Below, piece after piece: positions 26,126 to 34,947 of a stretch of DNA of 64,000 nt; the first letter of the stretch is position 1, and every line of letters starts with the position of its first letter. Made by a program: the position numbers and the translations under genes. The notes beneath the pieces were generated by a model. The model was not told the DNA's origin. It was given only the letters and a program-made list of their open reading frames with translations, and made no database searches. This DNA comes from Pseudarthrobacter albicanus. GTDB taxonomy: Bacteria > Actinomycetota > Actinomycetes > Actinomycetales > Micrococcaceae. Location of the stretch: assembly GCF_018224015.1 (NCBI RefSeq), contig NZ_JAGPOT010000014.1, positions 33,127 through 97,126 on the forward strand. The letters run 5' to 3'.

Positions 26126-26920
26126 ATGGTTAAGAAACAGCACGTCCGCGTCTACAAGAGCGAGGACAACCTGCCGAGCGAGGAACAGCTGCCTCACAAG
26201 ATCACAGTCGTTGCGGCCGACCCGGTAGCCGTGACGGCTGACGTAACCGAAATGGTGATCAACCGCATCATCGACAACGCCTCTGTGGCCATTTCATCGC
26301 CGATTCGCTCCCCCATTGTGGCTGCCCGCGCCTAGGCCCTCATCCACCTTCGACGGACGGCAAGGGCTACAACGTGTTCGGCATCGGGGAGCAGATGTCG
26401 CCCGAGTGGGCGAATCAAGCAAACGGGGTTGCCGTGCGCGAGCTGGCCTGCTAGGACACATTCCTGGCAGCCGAGTACTCCCACCCCGGGGACTACATTC
26501 CGCCGATCCTCGCTGTGGCGCAGCACATCGGCTCAAGTGGCAAGGAGCTGGTCCGCGATATCACCACCGGCTACGAGCTTTAGGCCAACCTGGTGACGGC
26601 CGTCTGCCTGCACAGGAACAAGATGACCACGTTGCGCACCTGGGCCCCTCCACCGCGGCCGGCATCCCGGCCCGATCCGGCACCCGCAGATATACGGACA
26701 GGATGCGCCTCGGCGGGCAGCGGGCACAGCCAGCCCGCGTCGGCGGCCCTGCCAGGAGCTTGGTCCGTGGCAATGCCCACATTGTTGACCGGCGGTATCA
26801 CCGTTCCCACGGCGGCACACCGGCACACCTCCCCTGCTCTGCAAACCGGCACCACAGCGGATGGCAGGAGCACACTACGGACAGTCCGAGACTGTAGCGG
26901 CGATGGATCCGGCGGACGGG
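26126..26920 (+). pseudogene. Decayed MmgE/PrpD-family gene (2-methylcitrate dehydratase-like)
   Basis: The first 69 codons (ENLPSEEQLPHKI...MVINRIIDNASVA) are the N terminus of PrpD. Continuing in shifted frames one reads VFGIGEQMSPEWANQANGVAVREL, an in-frame [27 protein letters not shown], a second TAG and a DHVAHLGPSTAAGI block. PrpD proteins are near 480 aa; here the reading dies by about 26.9 kb, 110 bases before an IS256-type element. Multiple independent stops and shifts show long decay. Confidence 0.85.
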
Positions 26921-27034
26921 GCCACCGTCTACTTACGCCGCGGCCCCCGGTCACCCCCCGCAATTCGAAAGGAATCTCAATGATGTTGTCAAGGACAAAG
27001 GTTGATTCCTGGGCCGTCCAGCCGGGACTATCTC

Positions 27035-28412
27035 ATTAACGGTGTATCCGGCGGTTTCCTTTAGTAGTTTTCAGCTGCCGGGAATCGGTCGCTGAAGGTG
27101 ATGGCGAAGGCGTTCAAAGCGGGCTTCCAACGCACGGCCCATCGGGTCCTGCCGGCACCGGTCGGATCGAGTGACCGGGTGACCAGATACAGGCACTTTA
27201 GCGCGGCCTGCTCGGTCGGGAAATGACCGCGTGCCTTCACCGCCCGCCGGTACCGGGCGTTGAGCGATTCGATGGCGTTGGTCGAGCAGATCACCCGCCG
27301 GATTTCCACGTCGTAATCCAGGAAGGGGATGAACTCCTCCCACGCGTTCTCCCACAACCGCACGATCGCGCCATACTTCTTGCCCCACCGCTCCGTGAGC
27401 TCCGCTAACGCCGTCCGGGCCGCCGCAGCATTCGGCGCCGTGTAGATCGGTTTCACGTCCCGTTTGAGCGCGTCCCAGTCCTTTTTCGAGGCCAGCCGGA
27501 AGGTGTTGCGGATCAGGTGGATGATGCACGTCTGCACCGTCGTCAGCGGCCAGACATTGCCCACCACCTCCGGCAGGCCCTTGAGTCCGTCGCAGACCAG
27601 GAAGAAGCTGTCTTTCACACCACGGTTCTTGATGTCGGTCAGCACGCTCATCCAGAACTTGGCGCCTTCACCGCCGGTCCCGGCCCACAGCCCCAGGATG
27701 TCCTTCTCCCCGTCCAGGGTGACGCCGATGGCAGCGTAAATCGGCCGGTTGGCCACCTGACCATCGCGGATCTTGACCACAATGGCATCAATGAAGATCG
27801 CCGCGTAGACCTCGTCCAGCGGCCGGTTCTGCCACTCATTCATCTCCTCGAGCACCCGGTCCGTGATCCGCGAGATGGTCTCCTTGGAAACGGACGCCCC
27901 GTAGATCTCGGCGAAGTGCGCACTGATCTCGCCGGTCGTCAGGCCTTTGGCGTAGAGCGAGAGGACCATCTCGTCCACCCCGGTCAGGCGGCGCTGGCGC
28001 TTGGGGACAATGACCGGCTCGAACGTGCCGTCGCGGTCCCGCGGAACGTCGATGCCCACCGGCCCGGTGGTCTCCGTCAGCACGGTCTTGGACCGGGTCC
28101 CGTTGCGGGCATTGCCGGTCTGCTTCCCGGCCACGTCGTGTTTCTCATAGCCAAGGTGTTCCGTGAGCTCCTCGTCCAACGCAGTCTCGATGACCGTCTT
28201 GGTCAGCTGTTTGAGCAACCCGCCAGGACCGGTCAGGGACAATCCCCGTTCCCGGGCCATCCTCACCAGCTCACGGGCGGCCTCAGCCTCGGAAGTTTCG
28301 TTCAGTTTCGCAGTGGTGTCCGCACTCTTCACGGCATCCAGTGTCACCGTCATAACCAGCTCATTCCTGCCAGGCACACCGCCTGGCGTGTCGAGCCGGA
28401 TACACCGTTAAT
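27035..28412 (-). mobile_element. IS256-family insertion sequence, complete
   Basis: Terminal inverted repeats ATTAACGGTGTATCCGGC at 27035-27052 and its exact complement at 28395-28412 enclose one intact transposase gene. IS256 elements normally make 8-9 base target repeats; the flanks here (ACTATCTC and TCCACAGT) do not match. The right side cuts an ssb gene, and the left side meets a decayed PrpD gene, so the IS marks a rearrangement junction. Confidence 0.92.
27061..28353 (-). CDS. IS256-family (Mutator-type) transposase
   Basis: 430 aa from the ATG after an AGGAA site. DDE residues are visible in the family context: FIDAIVVKIRDG (first Asp), FFLVCDGLKGLPE (second Asp) and the Glu in the CSTNAIESLNARYRR region. 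The preceding helix IIHLIRNTFRLASKKDW is the family signature. No frame disruption, so the element may be active. Confidence 0.96.
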   Translation of the reverse strand: MTVTLDAVKSADTTAKLNETSEAEAARELVRMARERGLSLTGPGGLLKQLTKTVIETALDEELTEHLGYEKHDVAGKQTGNARNGTRSKTVLTETTGPVGIDVPRDRDGTFEPVIVPKRQRRLTGVDEMVLSLYAKGLTTGEISAHFAEIYGASVSKETISRITDRVLEEMNEWQNRPLDEVYAAIFIDAIVVKIRDGQVANRPIYAAIGVTLDGEKDILGLWAGTGGEGAKFWMSVLTDIKNRGVKDSFFLVCDGLKGLPEVVGNVWPLTTVQTCIIHLIRNTFRLASKKDWDALKRDVKPIYTAPNAAAARTALAELTERWGKKYGAIVRLWENAWEEFIPFLDYDVEIRRVICSTNAIESLNARYRRAVKARGHFPTEQAALKCLYLVTRSLDPTGAGRTRWAVRWKPALNAFAITFSDRFPAAENY

Positions 28413-28771
28413 TCCACAGTCCCCCGGTCAAAGGTACGCGGCGTTGAAGCGACGGTGAAGTTCGAGACGGCGGATCCGCTGGGAGAAAATCTCAGTTCGG
28501 GATCCGCAGTTAGATTTCCGATCACTGTAATGGTGGTTTCGCCGGCCATGATGTGGACCTTCCTTAGGATGTGGTTGAGGGTGGTGGCGTCGATTTCGGA
28601 GGTGTCTTGCTCAGTGTCGTACCAGGGGGCTGCGGGGTCCGGTTCCACCAGGTAGGGGTCGATGAGGGGGACGTTGATGGTTCTGGAAGGGTTGGCTTCG
28701 AGTCCGAACCAGTCCCGTTCAGGGTCGAACCGGCGGGGCGTGAGAGCGAACCGGTCCTGCGGCGTGTTCAT
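28413..28771 (-). pseudogene. ssb: ssb gene truncated by the IS, with a 74-residue in-frame leader
   Basis: From 28549 downward the reading is the N-terminal OB-fold of single-stranded DNA-binding protein ([21 protein letters not shown]), about 45 codons, ended by the IS256-type element. Upstream and in the same frame is a 74-residue segment starting at 28771, inside the nrdH stop (ATGA), rich in Asp, Pro and Glu, with no stop before the SSB Met. So either a separate small gene lost its stop or SSB carries an N-terminal extension. AAGGAAGG before the SSB Met favours internal initiation. The missing two thirds of ssb are not elsewhere in the window. Confidence 0.82.
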
Positions 28772-29037
28772 CAGGCCGCCTTGTGGCGCATGGCTGCCTG
28801 GACCAGCTTGTCGCGGCGGAGCCCGGCCCAGTGGTCTTCGTCATCGGAGTTGTTCACGACGACGGGGGCCTGGGAGTAGCCGAGTTCCTGGGTGATGTAT
28901 TCCAGTGCTGCGGGTACTTCGGTGATGTCCACGGCCTGGTAGGTGATGCCCTTGGACTCGAAGTAGGCCTTCGTCTTGTCGCAGTTCGGGCAGGCCGGCT
29001 TGGTGTAAATGGTGTAATCGGCGGTTGAGGAAGTCAT
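28771..29037 (-). CDS. Glutaredoxin-like NrdH redoxin
   Basis: 88 aa from the ATG at 29037; an upstream alternative start adds eight residues. Thioredoxin fold with the CPNC active site ([19 protein letters not shown]), the cis-Pro in SQAPVVV and the C-terminal GLRRDKLVQ. NrdH-type proteins deliver electrons to ribonucleotide reductase or other thiol enzymes. It heads a short operon with the leader/ssb gene (ATGA overlap), a frequent layout on actinobacterial plasmids. Confidence 0.88.
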   Translation of the reverse strand: MTSSTADYTIYTKPACPNCDKTKAYFESKGITYQAVDITEVPAALEYITQELGYSQAPVVVNNSDDEDHWAGLRRDKLVQAAMRHKAA

Positions 29038-29342
29038 TTTCAGCACCTGGTTTCGTATCAAATGAGTTGCGTTCGTCTGGGTGACTTTCTACCTTAATTC
29101 TATTTTTCATATGAAAAACAATGGCTTTTGCCCTTATTTTCCGGGGTTTTGAGGCAATTTTTGCACATCGTTTGACCTATTTTGGGTGGCGCTGCCCTGC
29201 TGTCATTTTCAGCGGCCCAGGGGCGCTGCCGCGCCGTGAGGGTTGAAAATAGGGGCGTGGCCCTGCCATCGGCTGTCCCCTTACCCAGAATGGTTCAGGG
29301 GCCACGCTAGCCGGGTTCGCTACGCATTACTTGCCAACCCCA

Positions 29343-29384
29343 TATCCATTACATCCATTAGATACAAAGGAGCTAATGGATACA
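29343..29384. repeat. TATCCATTA-type repeats after the first par cassette
   Basis: Two direct copies of ATCCATTA and one inverted TAATGGATAC lie just past the 3' end of the small partition gene. They match the larger set at 30666-30811. The rest of the 29038-29342 gap is AT-richer than its surroundings but shows no gene. Confidence 0.7.
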
Positions 29385-29390
29385 CCGGGC

Positions 29391-29822
29391 CTAGGCTTTG
29401 CGTCCTACGCCGATGCTTCCCGCGGGGGCGGGTGGGAACTCCTTGCCCTTGTTGTATGCCTTCTCCCGCTCGGAAGCGCGGGCAAGCGCTGCTTGAAGTA
29501 GGAAGTCGGAGAAAGACAGTTCCCTCTCCCCGGACGTTGTTGGGGTGTGGAACCACGCCCCGCGTATCCGTTCGATCACTTCCTCATCAGCCCACACGGC
29601 AGCCTTCTTCTTGACCTTTCCGGACGGGGCAGGCCCAGGTTTGCGGCGGGCGCTGGGAGCCTCGGTCTCGCCTCTGACAGCCTCACTCCCCCCTGTCTCT
29701 GGCACGAGGGCTGGCCGCGGTGCCGGGGCGAGCTGTGCAATTGCCGGAGCATCCTCCGTGTGCTCAATGGGGTGTGTCGCACCGAAGCTGCTGCGCTTAG
29801 GCGCGGGTCGGTTTGTTGCCAT
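29391..29822 (-). CDS. Small ParB-like centromere-binding partner, cassette 1
   Basis: 143 aa, no named family seen. The first half is Pro/Ala/Glu-rich and disordered, followed by a basic patch (KVKKKAAVW). The C-terminal half (VIERIRGAW...RELSFSDFLLQAALARASER) has the short strand-helix-helix look of ribbon-helix-helix partners. It begins three bases after the ParA stop, as in type Ib partition operons. Likely binds the TATCCAAT repeats that flank the cassette. Confidence 0.72.
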   Translation of the reverse strand: MATNRPAPKRSSFGATHPIEHTEDAPAIAQLAPAPRPALVPETGGSEAVRGETEAPSARRKPGPAPSGKVKKKAAVWADEEVIERIRGAWFHTPTTSGERELSFSDFLLQAALARASEREKAYNKGKEFPPAPAGSIGVGRKA

Positions 29823-29825
29823 GAT

Positions 29826-30659
29826 CTAGAGCCCTTCCGTGCTGCTGAAGTCGTGCTTGGGGAACGCTAATTCGAGGTGTCGCAGTAGATCGATTTTTTC
29901 CAGGGCACCGTAGTGGCGGGCGTAAAGCTCGTACGTTTCGCGCGCCAATTTCGCTTCAACCGTCCACTGGTCCAGGCCGTAAGCGGCCTCTTGCGCGTCC
30001 TGGATGAGGCTCCTCATTGGAACGTATGGCCCAATCATGGGCCAGGGGGTGCTTTCTTCGAGGTCGCGGACCCAGTTCCGGTGCCCGATGGTGTTCCGTA
30101 CGCCGTTAACCACGATGCCGGCGACCGTCAGCAGTGGGTTGTAGTACTTCTGCACGCTGTCAAAGCTTTGCTGCAGCTGGCTCAGTCCATCAAGAGAGAA
30201 CTTGCCCGGCTGCGTCATGACAATCGCGCGGTCCGCGGCTGTGAGGGCGTTGACAGTGTGGAGGTCAAGGCTGGGGGCACAATCAATGAGAATAAGGTCG
30301 TAATCCGCTCTGACTTTTTCGACGGCTTCACGGAGCCTGTACTCCCTTCCGTGCTCGGTATGCAGCTGCTTCGTTGCCTTGTTCGTGTTTTGGTTGCCCG
30401 GGATCACGGTTAGCGACGGCCAGATACCTTGAACCTCGACGTCCGCGATGTCCTCGCCCACCAGGATGTCCGCGAATGAGAGTTGGTCGGCGGCCACTTC
30501 GTCGGCCGCCAGGATGCCGGTGAGGCTCCCCTGCGCGTCGGCATCGATGACAAGCGTACGGCGAAGGTCATTGCTGGCCACGCGAGCCAAGTTAATGGTC
30601 TCGGTGGTCTTACCCACCCCGCCCTTTTGATTGATTACTGCGTAGATTGTGGCACTCAA
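29826..30659 (-). CDS. ParA partition ATPase, cassette 1
   Basis: 277 aa. Deviant Walker A KGGVGKTT at residues 12-19, Walker A' in LVIDADAQGS, Walker B in LILIDCAPSLDLHTVNAL. No N-terminal HTH, so a type Ib ParA that relies on its partner for DNA binding. The start is a TTG with no ribosome site; repeats extend to within six bases of it, so translation may be leaderless or the start may differ slightly. Moves plasmid copies on the nucleoid. Confidence 0.93.
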   Translation of the reverse strand: MSATIYAVINQKGGVGKTTETINLARVASNDLRRTLVIDADAQGSLTGILAADEVAADQLSFADILVGEDIADVEVQGIWPSLTVIPGNQNTNKATKQLHTEHGREYRLREAVEKVRADYDLILIDCAPSLDLHTVNALTAADRAIVMTQPGKFSLDGLSQLQQSFDSVQKYYNPLLTVAGIVVNGVRNTIGHRNWVRDLEESTPWPMIGPYVPMRSLIQDAQEAAYGLDQWTVEAKLARETYELYARHYGALEKIDLLRHLELAFPKHDFSSTEGL

Positions 30660-30665
30660 AGTGTG

Positions 30666-30811
30666 TATCCAATCTGTCCAATAGATCCAACGTATCCATT
30701 AGAGCTAATAGCACTAATGTCCCTATTGGATACGTTGGGTCTGGTATCCAATGTATCCAAACTATCTTATGTATCCATACGCTACAACCTATCCAATGGA
30801 TACATTGGATA
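30666..30811. repeat. TATCCAAT iteron-like array, putative centromere/operator 1
   Basis: About eleven copies of TATCCA(A/T)(T/A/G) in both orientations within 146 bases directly upstream of parA, for example at 30666, 30693, 30745, 30772 and 30790, with inverted copies at 30725 and 30804. Typical of parS/operator sites of small ParB partners. The 30812-30887 stretch has no repeats. Confidence 0.82.
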
Positions 30812-30887
30812 GGTCAAGCGCTCTGGACACCCTGGAGCAGAGCGACGCGTTCCCGCCAGCCCATCGCCGGCGGGCGCGGGGGTTGAG

Positions 30888-31122
30888 GACCAACGCTCGG
30901 GAAAGTCACGTTAGTGATTGGTCTTCCTTAATTTGGCGGCAATTTTGTTCTTGAGCATGTCGATTCTGTTGTCACCAGGGTTTTCCGTCGTTGTTTCCCA
31001 ACACGGCTTGTCGACGTGGATTTCACGGCGTTTCGTTCCTCGCGGCCAGGTGTCGGTAGACGGTCGTTACCCGACGCTCAAGGGTCATCAACCCGTTAGC
31101 GTGACTTTCCCGAGCATTGGTC
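30888..31122. mobile_element. 235-base element with 27-base inverted ends
   Basis: The 27 bases beginning GACCAACGCTCGGGAAAGTC at 30888 recur in inverted form ending at 31122 with about three mismatches. The right end falls exactly where the reading frame of a transposase remnant breaks off. No transposase fits inside. It may be a miniature non-autonomous element or the two ends of a deleted insertion sequence. Confidence 0.6.
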
Positions 31123-31720
31123 TCACGCCCCGCGACGTTCCCGGTCCAGCCGGTGAACACGTCCGTCGCGGTCAGGGTCCTTGCGAATTCCCCGGCCAGG
31201 GTGGGGCCGCAGTGGACGACCATGTCCGCCTCGATGAAGCCGGGAGCCTGTTCGTGTTCATCCCCGGCCTTGCGGACCGTAATCGAGTTGCGCAGCAGGG
31301 GCCCGGCCCTGGTCGCGGACAGGCCCTTGGGTCTGCCGGCGTCCTTGGTCGGCTTGAGCAGCCGGTCGATCGTGGCACCGGAGACCTTCAGCAGCTGCGC
31401 CCTCACCTCAGGGGTCAGCCTGTCCTTGTCCAGTTCCCCGAAGGCCTCCAGCTTGGGCAGCCACAGGTCCATGGTCGCGGCCAGGTACTTGCCCGATGGC
31501 ATTCCGGCGAACCGCCACACCTCGATCAGGACCTTGAGCGTGTCGTAGCCGTAGGTACGTCCCCGCGGCTTGCGCACGACAGCCTTCGCCGGCCCCTTAC
31601 GCTTACGGGCCGTGGACTGCGCCCGACGGGCATTGGCCCTTGACCAGCCGGTGACGGCCACCAGCTCATCGAGCACCGCACCCTTGGCCTTCTTCGCCTA
31701 TTCCCGCAAGAATTCGCTGA
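31123..31720 (-). pseudogene. DDE integrase-type transposase remnant
   Basis: Readable N-terminal HTH region (LDELVAVTGWSRANARRAQ), a linker (PLLRNSITVRKAGDEHEQAPGF) and the start of the catalytic domain (IEADMVVHCG...TATDVFTGWTGN with two Asp). An in-frame TAG at about 31698 splits the N-terminal part, and the catalytic Glu region is missing because the 235-base element interrupts it. Clearly inactive. Confidence 0.82.
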
Positions 31721-31771
31721 TGAATCCGGACAGCCCGCGGCTAGGTAGCGTCTGACCTGGCGGCCGGCCCG

Positions 31772-31893
31772 TCACTCCGGCCGGCCGACGACGACCTGCG
31801 CGGGACTGTGGGTGACGTAGCCGTTGGGCCAGGAAAACAGTGCGCGTACCTTCTGCTGGAATCCGGGCAGGAGGGCGAGGTACACCAGGGTTC
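31772..31893 (-). pseudogene. Possible C-terminal scrap of a NADH dehydrogenase-like oxidoreductase
   Basis: A 40-codon stretch reads LVYLALLPGFQQKVRALFSW then NGYVTH before a stop, reminiscent of the C-terminal membrane-anchoring part of type II NADH dehydrogenases. No other part of such a gene is near. The rest of 31721-32021 shows nothing I can support. Confidence 0.35.
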
Positions 31894-32021
31894 ATACCAG
31901 CTCCTCCCGGAGTTCATGTACGGCGGCCGAGGCGAAACCGCAGAGGACCTCGAGCCGTCCAGAAGATGCACGGCGAATTGGAAGTGCTGCTCCGATTACG
32001 ACCGGTAGCGCCACACTCCCA

Positions 32022-32669
32022 CTAGCTCTCCAGGGGCCGGCCGCGGGGCACGCTGCCGGGGTCTGCAGTGAACAGGTTCCCTTCGTTGTACTGGCGCTCC
32101 AGGGCTTCTACCTCACGCTCCACGGCGGCGAGGATGAAGTCCGAGAGCGTCCTGGATCCGGTCAGGTGGCGGGTCGCCATGTACGCGGACCGCATCCTGG
32201 CGCCCGACTCCTTGGACTGGAAAAAGCTGGTCTTCCGGTACATCTTCTTCTCGGCTGCCGGCGGCTCCAGCGCGGGCTGCCGGAGAAGGACCTGAGTCTG
32301 CTGCGGAACCTGCTGAACGGGCTGCGCGTAGGCGACAGGTTGTGGCTGCTGAGCTTGCTGAACTGGTGCCTGCTGCGCCGCGGCTTGTTGGACGGCCGGC
32401 GCCTGGACTACGGGAGCTTGCTGGACCGGCGCTGCCTCAGCCGATGCCTGCGGAGGGGCTGTGGGCGTCCGCTCGGGCGCTGCCGCGGGTGCAGGGACTG
32501 CGTGCAGAGTTGCCGGCTGTGTCTCCCCCGCCTGCTCATCCACATCCGTGCGGGTCATGTCGGCAATGACGCTGGTGTTGCGGGCCTTCACCAGTCCGGC
32601 GCGTTTACGGACAGCGTCCAGAGCGCTGGGTGTGCCTCCGCGTTCGGGGGCGGGTCCTGGGCGGTTCAT
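32022..32669 (-). CDS. ParB-like partner protein, cassette 2
   Basis: 215 aa. A long Gln/Pro/Ala/Val-rich low-complexity middle (about residues 55-140, with repeated AQQAPVQQ-like blocks) joins a basic N terminus to a C-terminal region (RKTSFFQSKESGARMRSAYMATRH...LSDFILAAVEREVEALE) that looks like a ribbon-helix-helix domain. Overlaps the upstream ParA by four bases. Unrelated in the linker to the partner of cassette 1, but the C-terminal plan is the same. Confidence 0.75.
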   Translation of the reverse strand: MNRPGPAPERGGTPSALDAVRKRAGLVKARNTSVIADMTRTDVDEQAGETQPATLHAVPAPAAAPERTPTAPPQASAEAAPVQQAPVVQAPAVQQAAAQQAPVQQAQQPQPVAYAQPVQQVPQQTQVLLRQPALEPPAAEKKMYRKTSFFQSKESGARMRSAYMATRHLTGSRTLSDFILAAVEREVEALERQYNEGNLFTADPGSVPRGRPLES

Positions 32670-33490
32670 GCCTCTGCATCTTTCCAGATCAGGGTGGCCA
32701 GCTGGACCAGGTCAGCCCGGTGCGGGGCGGCCTCGGAGCCCCATGCCCGCAGCGGCTGCGAGGCAGCCTGCGCCTTGGCGAACACTTCGCGGTCCTGAAG
32801 CATCGGCTCGAAGACCAGGTCGCCGAAGTTGGCGTTGACCTTCTCAATCCAGTGCATCTGGTCGGCGCGCTTCTTCTGCTTGTTGACAATGACGCCCAGG
32901 AGTTCGATGGTCTCGTTCAGGTTCTCCTGCACCTCGGAGATAGTCGTGACGATCTCGGACAGCCCCTCGACTGAGGCAACACGCGGTTCTGTCACGAGCA
33001 GGGCGTGTGTGGCGGCCGTCAGGGCGTTGACTGTCAGGAGCCCCAGCGAGGGTGCGCAGTCGATCAGGACGATGTCGTACTCCTCGGCGACACCCTTCAG
33101 GGCAATCCGAAGCCGGTGCTCGCGAGCCATCATGGAGTCGCGTTCGCGGGAGGCCAAGTTGCGTTCGGCCGCGATCAGGTCGAGTCTCGGGAAGTCTTCG
33201 TTCTTGTCGGCCCGGGGCTGCCAGGCCTCCCCTGCCGGCATGATGGCGTCGCCTGCGACACCCGGCATGATCTTCTGGTTGTTCGACTCGTCGCCGTAGA
33301 GGACATCGTTGAGGGTGAATTCCGGTTCCGTCACGCCCAGGGCGGAGGTCACGTTGTACTGCGGGTCCGCGTCGATGACCAGGACCTTCTTACCGAGTGT
33401 CCTGGAAAAGACCTCGGCCAGGCCGGTCACTAGGGTCGTCTTGCCGACGCCACCTTTTTGGTTGCAAACGGCGATGATTTTTGCCGACAT
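32666..33490 (-). CDS. ParA partition ATPase, cassette 2
   Basis: 274 aa. KGGVGKTT at residues 12-19, LVIDADPQYNVTSAL, and DIVLIDCAPSLGLLTVNAL. No N-terminal HTH. Differs widely from the 29826-30659 ParA outside the motifs, so these are separate partition lineages rather than a recent duplication. Upstream lies the 1.2-kb palindrome array. Probably partitions the same replicon, or was brought in by plasmid fusion. Confidence 0.93.
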   Translation of the reverse strand: MSAKIIAVCNQKGGVGKTTLVTGLAEVFSRTLGKKVLVIDADPQYNVTSALGVTEPEFTLNDVLYGDESNNQKIMPGVAGDAIMPAGEAWQPRADKNEDFPRLDLIAAERNLASRERDSMMAREHRLRIALKGVAEEYDIVLIDCAPSLGLLTVNALTAATHALLVTEPRVASVEGLSEIVTTISEVQENLNETIELLGVIVNKQKKRADQMHWIEKVNANFGDLVFEPMLQDREVFAKAQAASQPLRAWGSEAAPHRADLVQLATLIWKDAEA

Positions 33491-33635
33491 GTCTGGGGTA
33501 CCTTCCGTTGCACTGCTCGTAGAAAAACGGTGCGGCAGAAAGCCCGCTTGTGGCGGGAACTCATCGGGCCGGCAACCGATGTGACCAGACTAGCGGCGCC
33601 CCTCCGGTATGCCCGGGCGCCACGCGGGAGTGTCG

Positions 33636-34795
33636 GCGCAAATGGTTCCTTTCACGCGAATCCCACCTTTGGCGCAAATGGAACCATAAGTGGAGTTTGA
33701 GAGAACGGCGCATATCCCACCCTTTGCGCATACTGCGCCCATGCCACCTTTTGCGCAGATGCCGCCCCTGGTTGGTGGGTCAGACTGGTGCGCAAATGGT
33801 TCCATTTGCGCACCAGTTGACGAGACAAGAGCCGTGCCTGCTCCTGGGGAAGGCCCGATGTAATGGTTCCTTTTGCGCCGGAGCCGGGTTGTAGCATAGG
33901 GCTGCCAGGACATCGGGCCAACGCGAACGCGGCCATGAAAGAGATGCGCAAATGGATCTATTTGAGCAAGCGGGCAGGACTGCGCCTCGGCACCCTGGCG
34001 CGCCGCATATGGTGGCATTTGCTCAAAGGAAGCTCCGGCATTGTGCAGCAGCGCTCGAGCGCAAATGGAGGTATTTGCGAACGACGCTCCCCGGCGACCG
34101 TCTCGCGCTATGGCGGCATTTGCTCAAATGGCCGCACTAGCGATCAAAGTAACGTTTGCGCAAAAAGAAGGATTAGCGCATATCCCACCATATGAGCAGT
34201 TGGTACTACTTTCGCAAATAGGGGTATTTGGGCTAATCCCACATCGGTCGCAAAGGGTGCCGTATGAGCAAACAATGGCATAGAGCCCGGAGCATCCGGT
34301 CCAGCCGCCCAGTGACCGCTGTGCCGGCAACCACGGCGCCGCCAAGCTTTGGCGCCCGGGTCTCATCGGCGAACGCCTCTTCGTCCTCGCCGCCCCAGCT
34401 CGACATGGCACGACACAGGGATGAGGAATCCCCAGGCTGACAGATCCAGGAATGACCACTGTGCCGATGCGTGGTGCTATCCCCCGAGGCCTTGATCGAT
34501 GTGTCTTACCGGGACGGGCTTGTGAGCAAATGGCACCATTTGCGGAGTTGAGGGAATGGTTCCATTTGCGAAAGAGGTGCTTCCCGGCTGAACCGGGGGA
34601 GTGGGGTCCAGCAGCCAGGCTAGAGGAGTCCCGTCCGCAAAAGGTGGCATTTACTCACTACGACCGAGCAGGGCTTCGGAGCATGGCTGCGAACCAGGGC
34701 GTTGCCTCGTCCAGCGTCTGCGGGTGCCCGGCGGGGGAGTGGTCGTGGGCTGTGGTTCGCTGCCAGTTCCGCGAATGGAACCATTTGCGCATGCG
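33636..34795. repeat. Large array of degenerate palindromes on GCGCAAATGG/CCATTTGCGC
   Basis: About 18 sites of the form (T/G)GCGCAAATGG-N2-CCATTTGCGCA, most imperfect, near 33636, 33671, 33708, 33734, 33784, 33861, 33943, 34003, 34057, 34104, 34151, 34174, 34210, 34261, 34522, 34552, 34635 and 34768. A 240-base interval (34280-34520) has none. It separates parA of cassette 2 from the replication gene. No ORF in this 1.46-kb gap is convincing. Candidate replication origin iterons or centromere. Confidence 0.88.
33784..33817. promoter_or_regulatory. Perfect 16+16 palindrome, best site of the array
   Basis: ACTGGTGCGCAAATGG, two spacer bases, then its exact complement. The only site in the array with 16-base perfect arms; probably the highest-affinity binding site. 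Confidence 0.85.
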
Positions 34796-34947
34796 TTGCG
34801 GGGGCGTCCTGCACCAGCAGCGGAGAGTCGACAGGGGGGGCGGGGCCGATTCGACGCAAGGCCTGGAACTGATCAACCAAATAGTCCGCGGAATGGCGGG
34901 CGAGAGGGCGCAAGAAACCGTGCCGGATCAACGACCCGTCAACGAAA

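Noticed and set aside
33636..34795. CRISPR or REP-element reading of the palindrome array
   Set aside because: Spacing and sequence between sites vary without spacer-length regularity, and the sites are protein-operator-like palindromes.
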